Shown in pieces: positions 57,902-64,000 of a stretch of DNA of 64,000 nucleotides (its first letter is position 1; each line of letters begins with the position of its first letter). The translations under genes were made by a program, and so were the position numbers. The notes under the pieces were generated by a model, which did not search any database, was not told the DNA's origin, and saw only the letters and a list, made by a program, of their open reading frames with translations. This DNA comes from Ktedonobacteria bacterium brp13 (GTDB lineage Bacteria; Chloroflexota; Ktedonobacteria; Ktedonobacterales; Ktedonobacteraceae): NCBI GenBank assembly GCA_015099395.1, contig AP024096.1, positions 2,666,001 to 2,730,000 of the forward strand, in the 5' to 3' direction.

Positions 57902-58516
57902 ATTCGTAAGACAAAAGAAGATGCTGCACTCACACAAGAGCATGTGTTACAGGCTGCGCTGCGTGTCTTTAGCAGGAAGGGCTATGCAGCCAGCACCCTT
58001 GAGGATATCGCTAAAGAAGCTGGAGTCACGCGCGGTGCTATCTACTGGCATTTCCAAGGCAAAGCCGAACTTTACCAGACACTTCTGGCGCAAGGGTCGC
58101 AGAAACCCGGTCAGTTTCTTGACGAGATCTCAGCAGCAGGCTATTCGCCAACTGAAACGCTACGCAGCCTGATCGTACGCTTGCTGGAGCAGATCGAGGA
58201 AGACGAGGTCTTTCAAGCCACACTTGAACTGACGCTCTTTAAGTCAGAACCCGGCATTGTAGACGCTCAGGGGGAGGGCTTAACACAAAAATATCAGGGC
58301 GCACTGGCCTTTACACAAAGTCTGGAGCAGATCTTGCATGCAGGTATCATCTCTGGCGAGCTTCGCGCTGACCTGGATATCCAGGTAACGGCCCTGGCAT
58401 TCACCGCACTGATCAATGGCATACTCCTGCTCTGGCTACAAAGCTCGAAGACATTCTCGCTAAAACAGATAGCCAACGCTCTCACAGATACCTACTTGAA
58501 AGGCATCACTACTTAA
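57902..58516 (+). CDS. TetR/AcrR-family regulator, apparent AUU start
   Basis: About 204 residues. The HTH is intact (AALRVFSRKGYAASTLEDIA then KEAGVTRGAIYWHFQGKAEL), of the AcrR/TtgR type that senses toxic lipophilic compounds. The conserved N-terminal arm (RKTKEDAALTQEHVL) is encoded upstream of the first ATG/GTG. The only start that includes it is ATT at 57902, just after a TGA, with GGAAGAAG upstream. The conventional start would be GTG 57944, which drops the first part of helix 1. Its operator overlaps its own promoter. A truncated hydrolase gene follows; the regulated exporter is not in view. Confidence 0.75.
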   Translation: MRKTKEDAALTQEHVLQAALRVFSRKGYAASTLEDIAKEAGVTRGAIYWHFQGKAELYQTLLAQGSQKPGQFLDEISAAGYSPTETLRSLIVRLLEQIEEDEVFQATLELTLFKSEPGIVDAQGEGLTQKYQGALAFTQSLEQILHAGIISGELRADLDIQVTALAFTALINGILLLWLQSSKTFSLKQIANALTDTYLKGITT

Positions 58517-58556
58517 CTATCCATCCTGCATCTTTTTTTACTCACTAAACATACAT

Positions 58557-59426
58557 CCGTTTAGCTACAGTAACTCGAACTGGATACTCCTGGGAGCCAT
58601 CATTGAGCAGGTAGCGGAACAGAGCTACAACGCCTTCCTGCAACAGCATCAGTGTCAGCCAATCGGACTGACCCACACGGGCTATGAGGAGATCAATGCG
58701 CTGGTCAAGGAACGAGCCTCGGGCTACTTTCTGCGCGACACTGCTCCGGTCAGGTATGAGTATGATGATCCTACTGCTCTGTATGCGGCAGGTGGACTGC
58801 ATTCGACGGTGCACGATGTGTTCCGCTGGCTGCGCACCATCTACAAGGGATCGCTACTGAGCAAAGATGCGCGCCAGCAGATGGTAACGCCATGGGCGAC
58901 AAGTGGAGATGAGACGCCACTAACCTATGGTTATGGCTGGGAGATTGGGCAGCATGCGCAACACCCGTCCATCAGTCACTCAGGCGCGATGCATGGCTAT
59001 CAGACAATAGCGAAGCACTATACTGAGGATGATCTGACCATCGTTGTCCTCAATAACTTCGAGAATGTGAATGTGTTCGAGGTCGAGACAGCCCTGGCCG
59101 CCATCGCCTTTGGAGAGCCATATACACTCCCAGAGCAGCGTACATTTATCGATCTTGATCTTGTGACGGTGGCCGACTATGCAGGGGAGTATGAAGGAAC
59201 ATTTGGAGGCAGAACCACCATCCTGAAGTTCTTCGTTGCAGGAGGCAAGTTCTGGCTTCATGTGCCGCCGCTACCGAAGTCAGAGATCTATGCCATTTCG
59301 CCCACACACTACTTTACGCGCTGTAAAGGAGAGGTTGCATTGACCTTCGTAAAGAACAAGCAGGGGACAGTCGACCACATCGACATAAACTGGTCTGGCT
59401 ATCCCATGACTGCGACCCGCGTATGA
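58557..59426 (+). pseudogene. beta-lactamase-family serine hydrolase, 5'-truncated
   Basis: The frame reads FSYSNSNWILLGAIIEQVAE, then QPIGLTHTGY and LYAAGGLHSTVHDVFRWL. These are the YxN motif region and the following half of a class C beta-lactamase/esterase-type protein, continuing to SHSGAMHGYQT (third motif region) and a C-terminal DUF3471-like strand domain (VADYAGEYEGTF). The N-terminal third with the SxxK nucleophile is missing: homology starts abruptly 40 bp after the TetR gene. A GTG at 58809 could start a smaller product, but no active site would remain. Confidence 0.75.
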
Positions 59427-59717
59427 TAGGGAGCCTTTAAAAGCATCTCCTTTATAGAAAAGAGATAACCCGCTCTCACTAAGATAATTGTACAAAAAAG
59501 ACCAGTTTAAAGTTTGCATTTACATTTGTAGACAAAACATTTATAATTATGCATATATGCTTGTAGCAGAGTTCGAATAAGAAGAAGTTCTAACTTCTCC
59601 TCTTCTTTATTGGAGCTCTGAGCTTCGAGCATGTTTTTCAATACAATGAACATGCTCGTAATATGCTTCTCTATGTGCAGCAAAAAATAAAGAACGAGAT
59701 ACAAGGAGGATCCAGCT

Positions 59718-60323
59718 ATGTCAGAACCTATCATCACTCATGAAAACGCTTCTCCCCGTCTGCCATCCTCACGCTCCATTCTCGTTCGCTTTAGCCGCGT
59801 GACCAGCTTTATCCTGGGCCTGTCCCTCAGCAGCTTTCCTTTTCTGCTAGCTTCTCTGTTCCTGATCGCTATCAATGACACTTTCCCTATAAACCCCAAT
59901 GCTCCCTATCATGGAGAGTGGATCATGATAGGCCGAAGCATGGTGTTTCGAGGCATCCAGGATCTTCTGACTCTCCTCTTGATCCTTCTTACGCCTGTTC
60001 TTACTCAGTTTAAAAGGACGCGCATTGCCAGCTATGGGCTTGCCGTTGGTCTTTTGTTTCTCATTGCTCTCCCTCTCTTCACCTATGTGCAAGACATTGT
60101 GATCCATATCTTGATCCAGCATGATCCTGCCTATGCAACGCTGTTACCCTCCAGCATCCTGAGCTGGCTCTCCTTCTTTAAAGTCTCCATCCTGCCCATC
60201 ATTGGCCTGATCCTTGTACCAATTTTTGCACGCACTCCTAAAACTCGTTGGCCAGGTTACGTTGTCGCTGTGATCGTTGCCGCGCTCTTTTTCTTGCGGA
60301 GCCCGATCCATTATTGGCTCTAA
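59718..60323 (+). CDS. hypothetical five-helix membrane protein
   Basis: A 201-residue protein starting at ATG with AAGGAGG upstream. About five membrane helices: SFILGLSLSSFPFLLASLFL (~31-50), a helix at ~78-95 (LLTLLLILLTPVL), YGLAVGLLFLIALPLFTYV (~106-124), a helix at ~150-168 (VSILPIIGLILVPIF) and a final YVVAVIVAALFFL. The short loops carry few conserved charges, and no enzyme or transporter motif is visible. The upstream region (59430-59717) is AT-rich and non-coding. No family recognised. Confidence 0.6.
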   Translation: MSEPIITHENASPRLPSSRSILVRFSRVTSFILGLSLSSFPFLLASLFLIAINDTFPINPNAPYHGEWIMIGRSMVFRGIQDLLTLLLILLTPVLTQFKRTRIASYGLAVGLLFLIALPLFTYVQDIVIHILIQHDPAYATLLPSSILSWLSFFKVSILPIIGLILVPIFARTPKTRWPGYVVAVIVAALFFLRSPIHYWL

Positions 60324-60420
60324 TCTATTCAGAACAATATAATCAAGCAAGCACACATCTTCAAGTCAATAGCAGCCCCAGTTACACACATTGAAATTCT
60401 GTAAAGATCGTGAAGAGTTG

Positions 60421-60459
60421 GTAACTGGCCCGGTAATGTACTACTACCGGGCCAGTTAC
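60421..60459. terminator. perfect 15-bp hairpin between convergent genes
   Basis: GTAACTGGCCCGGTA (60421-60435) pairs with TACCGGGCCAGTTAC (60445-60459) across a 9-base loop. It lies between convergent genes (ending 60323 and 60525) and shares the AACTGGCC/GGCCAGTT core with the hairpin at 44931. No T-run follows. Confidence 0.55.
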
Positions 60460-60524
60460 GTAGTTGGTGAGTGAGGACCTCCGTAGGTTGCAGTAAACGG
60501 CTTTAAGCATCAGTGAGCTAACGC

Positions 60525-61112
60525 TTAGCGAAAGAACACTTCCTCGGTGGTGAAGAAATCTTTATCGGGGTTTGCCAGGTTATTGAGGGCCACGAACGCA
60601 TCTGAGCTGCCACGTTGCACAAATGCCCGGATGATCGCGTTCCCGCTTCCCTGAGCATTCGTGGTGAGAGTGCCGTTACTCCCTGGGCAAGCTGCAAGCG
60701 TATTCGGTGTCTGGATCAGTCTGATGTTGTAGGTAGCGTTAGGGGTAGCATTTCTAAGCACCACCACCGCAATCAGCCGCTCTGGCTTTGATTCAGTCTC
60801 GCTGATGATTGAAAAGCCATGCTCCAGGAGATCCGAGGGAGGGGGTGGTACGATGGTACCCGAACAGTTTCGATTAAGTCTGGTGAGTTCCACCCTCTGG
60901 GCACGTTGGGGATTCCAAAGTGGCACCTTCTGGGCATCTCTGTGGTTGAGGAAAGCTGCTCCTGCAATTCCGGTGTTGAACTTCGATGCTACAGGTGCTG
61001 CTCCTGTAATTCCGGTGTTGAGTCCTAATCCTACAGTCGTGACCCATACAACGATAGCCATGATCAACGCAGCTATGACCTGGGCCTGTTTTACCCTGAG
61101 GAAGTTATTCAT
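60525..61112 (-). CDS. secreted hypothetical protein
   Basis: About 195 residues from the ATG at 61112 (AAGGAGAAATAGCA upstream). The N-terminus is a signal peptide or anchor (QAQVIAALIMAIVVWVTTVG), followed by a short duplicated segment (NTGITGAAPVASKF, NTGIAGAAF). The mature part has a beta-sandwich feel (LIAVVVLRNATPNATYNIRL, AQGSGNAIIRAFV) and ends FTTEEVFFR. Two cysteines (NCSG and ACPG) could pair outside the cell. No family recognised. The upstream AT-rich tandem repeat may hold its promoter. Confidence 0.6.
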   Translation of the reverse strand: MNNFLRVKQAQVIAALIMAIVVWVTTVGLGLNTGITGAAPVASKFNTGIAGAAFLNHRDAQKVPLWNPQRAQRVELTRLNRNCSGTIVPPPPSDLLEHGFSIISETESKPERLIAVVVLRNATPNATYNIRLIQTPNTLAACPGSNGTLTTNAQGSGNAIIRAFVQRGSSDAFVALNNLANPDKDFFTTEEVFFR

Positions 61113-61157
61113 TGCTATTTCTCCTTGAATACTATTATTATTATATATGACACTATA

Positions 61158-61210
61158 CACTTTTATTTATATTACATATAACATTACACACTTTTATTTA
61201 TATTACATAT
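61158..61210. repeat. AT-rich tandem repeat, two 31-bp units
   Basis: CACTTTTATTTATATTACAT occurs at 61158 and again at 61189, with the intervening bases also alike. It lies just upstream of the secreted-protein gene on the minus strand, where promoter elements would be. Confidence 0.65.
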
Positions 61211-61423
61211 TAAGTATATTTTTCAAACCAAATCATGCTAGTAAATATACTCATCTAAGAGAGCATGTAAGATCCATACATGGAGTGCAGTCATTTTACT
61301 GGAAATTCGGAGCCAGGAGGAACCCTTACAGGTTGTCGTTAATTTCGGAGGAACTTAGGTAGTCCAAGCGTCAATGGTTTAGAAATTTTCCGATAATGAC
61401 AGGCACATGAAACGGTCATAGCA

Positions 61424-62086
61424 TCATGCACGAGGGGTTTCCGGTTGCAATTGTTCGATGCTATCTTGAGCAAGCAGCTCGTTTTTAGCTTTGAGCTGTT
61501 GTAGCAGAGCAGCAATTTCCTGGACGTGAGAAATTCCCATAAAACTGCCTGGGAGTTCAAAAGTTGGTCCAGAACGACCGATCCTGGATTGGCGTGGCTC
61601 ACTGAATAGAAGAATGCCCGAGCCATCACGACGAATAAGGCCTGGAACGGGATCAATGTCACCCGGCAGATATGAGAGCACACTTGGTTCGCAGGCAGGC
61701 AAGCGCACAATGATTATGGCCCGCTGATCAGTAATAGCATAGAGAGTATAGCGCCAATGAGGTGGGGCATCTCTAAATGCGGCAGTGAACGTTTGGTACC
61801 ATGTATTCATGAACCCCAAAAGAAACATAAGGAGAAAATATTGTATAAATATCCATAAAGGCCTCTGTTGATGAGGACCTATGGATATTTTCCAATACAA
61901 GCTTGCCGTAAGCAGAAGAGCCCCAATTGCGTTGGTAAGAAAACCCCAAACGCCCCACTTTGCTCGTATAGGAATTCTGAGCTTCTTCGCTTGTGGGTGA
62001 TCCGTCCAGAGCAGCCGCTCGTCTGGTTGAAGTCGATTCCGCAGAGTTCGATGTAATGCATCGTGTGGAGAAACGATCTGACTCAT
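61424..62086 (-). CDS. hypothetical membrane protein with PH-like domain
   Basis: About 220 residues from the ATG at 62086 (AGTAGGTGATA upstream). It opens with LRNRLQPDERLLWTDHPQAK, the usual lead-in to bacterial PH (bPH/YdbT-type) proteins. Two helices follow (WGFLTNAIGALLLTASLYWK and WIFIQYFLLMFLLGFMNTWY), then a domain with RYTLYAITDQRAIIIVRL, typical of such PH folds, and GSGPTFELPGSFMGI-like strands. The C-terminal end is helical. Function unknown; family members are often membrane-associated scaffolds. Confidence 0.6.
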   Translation of the reverse strand: MSQIVSPHDALHRTLRNRLQPDERLLWTDHPQAKKLRIPIRAKWGVWGFLTNAIGALLLTASLYWKISIGPHQQRPLWIFIQYFLLMFLLGFMNTWYQTFTAAFRDAPPHWRYTLYAITDQRAIIIVRLPACEPSVLSYLPGDIDPVPGLIRRDGSGILLFSEPRQSRIGRSGPTFELPGSFMGISHVQEIAALLQQLKAKNELLAQDSIEQLQPETPRA

Positions 62087-62291
62087 TATCACCTACTAAA
62101 TTTTATTCAATATACACCTTTTGGATACTATATTACCTCTTCCACAGCCTGATTACAAGCATATTGTTTCTCGACACCACATTCGTACTAGCCAGCTGTA
62201 ACGGACCTTACACACATCTTTGGTTAACCCAGATCAAGTAAGCATCTCTCCTCTCCTCTCTTTTCATGACCCAACTTCAGGGCATCCTATC

Positions 62292-62936
62292 CTACTCGAT
62301 GAGGTTATTTTTTGCAACAGAGCCGTTCAGATTGAGTGCCGCGCAGGCAAGCCGCTGCATCACAGGCACAACTTCCTCAAGGCTACGAGTGGGTCCAGCG
62401 AGGATATCGAAACACTCGAAGCTGATCAAGGTATAGAGGACATTGACAGCTTCGTCGAAAGCTGAAGACTCAGGTCGTCCATGCTGTTCAACGAGCCGCT
62501 GGACAATGACACGCAATCCCTGACGACGCCGTTCGTCGCGAGCTCGGATCACCTGCTCAAAATCCGGATCGAGTGCGGCCAGACCTCGCAGCCGACGCGT
62601 CACGAGCCGGTCAGATTGCCAGAAGCAACCAAAGATCCTGATGTACTCGTTCAGGGCATCAAGCGGCTCCGGTCGACGGAAGGCGGAGGCCAACTGCTCC
62701 ATCCCCCCATAGATCGCCAGGGAGTCACACAGAGCTTCGAGCAGACCAATTTTGGAACCAAACTGATGATAGACGGTCATGCGGGCAACGTCAGCCTGAC
62801 GGGCGACCGCATCGATGGAGAAGCCAGAAAAGCCATCGCTAGCGATGAGCAGTTCACGAGCAGCAGCGATGATGCGGGCGCGCGTCTGTTCGGTAGCCGC
62901 CTGACGTTGACCGAGTCGGTATGGGCGAGGACTCAT
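62292..62936 (-). CDS. TetR/AcrR-family transcriptional regulator
   Basis: A 214-residue repressor-type protein. The HTH is ARIIAAARELLIASDGFSGF, SIDAVARQADVARMTVYHQF and GSKIGLLEALCDSL. A C-terminal ligand-binding domain (~75-205) follows, rich in Arg/Leu helices. It is divergent from the F420-type oxidoreductase gene, with a palindrome between them (62974-63004), so it probably represses that gene and itself. Inducer unknown. Confidence 0.87.
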   Translation of the reverse strand: MSPRPYRLGQRQAATEQTRARIIAAARELLIASDGFSGFSIDAVARQADVARMTVYHQFGSKIGLLEALCDSLAIYGGMEQLASAFRRPEPLDALNEYIRIFGCFWQSDRLVTRRLRGLAALDPDFEQVIRARDERRRQGLRVIVQRLVEQHGRPESSAFDEAVNVLYTLISFECFDILAGPTRSLEEVVPVMQRLACAALNLNGSVAKNNLIE

Positions 62937-62973
62937 AGATGACTTGACACCTCCGAAGTTTTTATTGTATAAC

Positions 62974-63004
62974 CAGTCTATCTAAATTTTAATTAGATGG
63001 ACTG
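62974..63004. promoter_or_regulatory. operator palindrome between divergent genes
   Basis: CAGTCTATCTAA and TTAGATGGACTG match at 11 of 12 positions around a 7-bp centre, with a further TCTAGATAA just beyond. Its place between the TetR gene and its divergent neighbour suggests the TetR binding site. Confidence 0.6.
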
Positions 63005-63052
63005 TCTAGATAATATGTTATGAAGAAGGCTCTTGTAAAGGAGAAGCACCAT

Positions 63053-63940
63053 ATGCCTCGATCATTTCGTTTTGGCGTCGTAGCGGGCTACGCTCCATCG
63101 CATGCTGCCTGGGTGACCACTGCCCGCAGGGCCGAGGAGCTTGGCTACTCGACCCTGCTCATACCAGACCGCACGACCGCAGGAATCCTTGCTCCCATTC
63201 CAGCATTAGCTGTCGCCGCTGAAGCAACAACCGTGTTGCGCCTCGGCAGTTATGTATTCGCTAATGGATATCGCCATCCTGTCCTGCTCGCCAGAGAAGC
63301 CGCCACGCTGGATCTGCTCTCCGAGGGTCGCTTTGAGCTCGGCCTGGGAGCAGGCGTCTCGCCAGATGAATTCCAGCACATGGGCCTGCCATTTCCGCAC
63401 GCGGGCACACGCGTCAGTCATCTTGAGGAAACCCTTCAGCTCTTAAAACTGCTTTTTACAGAAGAAACCGTCAATTTCAGCGGGAAGCACTATACCGTTA
63501 CAGATCTGAAAGGCAATATCAAGTTGGTCCAGCAGCCACATCCGCCTCTCCTCGTAGCCGGGGCCGGAGAGCGTATGCTCAAGCTGGCGGCCAGAGAAGC
63601 GGATATCATTGCTATCGGATCAAAAATCAGTGCGCAGGGAAGAGATCCGTCAGATCCTCCATTGGAGCAAAAGATCGCCTGGATCAAAGAAGCCGCCGGG
63701 CCGCGTGCGGCTGACCTGGAGTTAAGTCAGACCATCTACGATCTGGAGATCACCGACAGCAAAGCCGCTCTCCCTGCTCAGACAGGAGGATGGGTCGTTC
63801 CAAAAAGACCATACAGCACCGAGCAAGCCGTAGAGTTTCTGCTTGAGCAGCGGGAACGCTATGGGTTCTCCTACCTGCAGATCCAGGCCACACAGATGGA
63901 GAACTTTGCCCCGGTGGTGGCGCGGCTCGTGGGCAAGTAA
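63053..63940 (+). CDS. LLM-class, probably F420-dependent oxidoreductase
   Basis: About 295 residues from the ATG at 63053 (AAAGGAGAAGCACC upstream; an ATG at 63020 has none). The luciferase-like TIM barrel is clear: FGVVAGYAPSHAAWVTTARR, AEELGYSTLLIPDRT, LRLGSYVFANGYRHPVLLAR, GRFELGLGAGVSPDEFQHMG and PHPPLLVAGAGERMLKLAAR. The pattern is that of actinobacterial F420-dependent enzymes (TIGR03621-like). It would transfer a hydride between F420 and an unknown substrate. It is likely controlled by the divergent TetR gene. Confidence 0.82.
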   Translation: MPRSFRFGVVAGYAPSHAAWVTTARRAEELGYSTLLIPDRTTAGILAPIPALAVAAEATTVLRLGSYVFANGYRHPVLLAREAATLDLLSEGRFELGLGAGVSPDEFQHMGLPFPHAGTRVSHLEETLQLLKLLFTEETVNFSGKHYTVTDLKGNIKLVQQPHPPLLVAGAGERMLKLAAREADIIAIGSKISAQGRDPSDPPLEQKIAWIKEAAGPRAADLELSQTIYDLEITDSKAALPAQTGGWVVPKRPYSTEQAVEFLLEQRERYGFSYLQIQATQMENFAPVVARLVGK

Positions 63941-64000
63941 AGAAAGAGAGAAGAGACAGATGGCCTATAGGGAACCACCCGTCTCTTCTCTCAGAATAAT

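Noticed and set aside
1..64000. tRNA and rRNA genes
   Set aside because: I scanned the intergenic regions for T-loop and rRNA-like words and saw none; this was by eye only, so a dedicated tRNA search would be decisive.

Overview
The window most likely comes from a Ktedonobacteria-type Chloroflexota chromosome (a large, repeat-rich, soil-bacterium-like genome). I infer this from the mix of genes: an IscB with its RNA locus, deazaflavin/F420-type oxidoreductases, a GAF/PAS sensor kinase, a topoisomerase pair, a GH59 enzyme with ricin lectin domains, many transposon remnants and a dense family of small palindromic repeats. No tRNA, rRNA or CRISPR array was found by eye.

Layout. 1-6 kb: MFS exporter tail, a histidine phosphatase, and a three-gene ABC importer (lipoprotein, fused permease, ATPase) behind an array of TGTTACA sites. 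6-9 kb: two linked membrane proteins built from five and two copies of one ~60-residue module (WTGFQGNTLWDWL). 9.1-10.9 kb: a P-loop kinase gene enclosed by two inverted ~335-bp copies of a palindromic repeat. 11-12.8 kb: a methyltransferase, a decayed TnsA-like gene with Tn7-type end repeats, and an F420-type nitroreductase cut short at those repeats. 13.5-18.2 kb: topoisomerase A and B subunits in one operon. 19-26.7 kb: mostly housekeeping or orphan genes, including a J-domain protein, a BrkB-type membrane protein, a multi-domain histidine kinase, a VOC protein and an HD phosphohydrolase.

26.7-30.2 kb is the most interesting region. A DUF1348 (NTF2-like) gene has been split in two by an IscB element. 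The IscB element has in turn been split by an IS4-family element, which sits between the probable omega-RNA scaffold and the flank that should supply its guide. The insertion order can be read from the sequence: DUF1348, then IscB element, then IS4 (perfect 25-bp inverted repeats, 10-bp target duplication).

30-44 kb: an ECF sigma factor with a probable membrane partner, two CoxG-type SRPBCC proteins, a second methyltransferase, a beta-hydroxyacid dehydrogenase, a coupled phosphatase/S1-domain pair, hydrolases, and a Tat-exported GH59 protein with a long regulatory leader. 44-48 kb: a tiny membrane protein, repeat debris, a third histidine phosphatase, a TnpB/IS605 remnant, and an SDR and a YciI protein ended by a strong terminator. 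49-54.7 kb: two orphan genes, an RlmI-type methyltransferase and a FAD monooxygenase.

54.7-55.9 kb is a repeat nest: a 282-bp element in tandem, one copy split by a 509-bp element with a 9-bp target duplication. It is followed by a catalase gene that looks compositionally foreign, an AcrR-type regulator that appears to start at AUU just after its own operator, a 5'-truncated beta-lactamase-family gene, orphan membrane and secreted proteins, and a divergent TetR / F420-dependent oxidoreductase pair around a shared palindrome.
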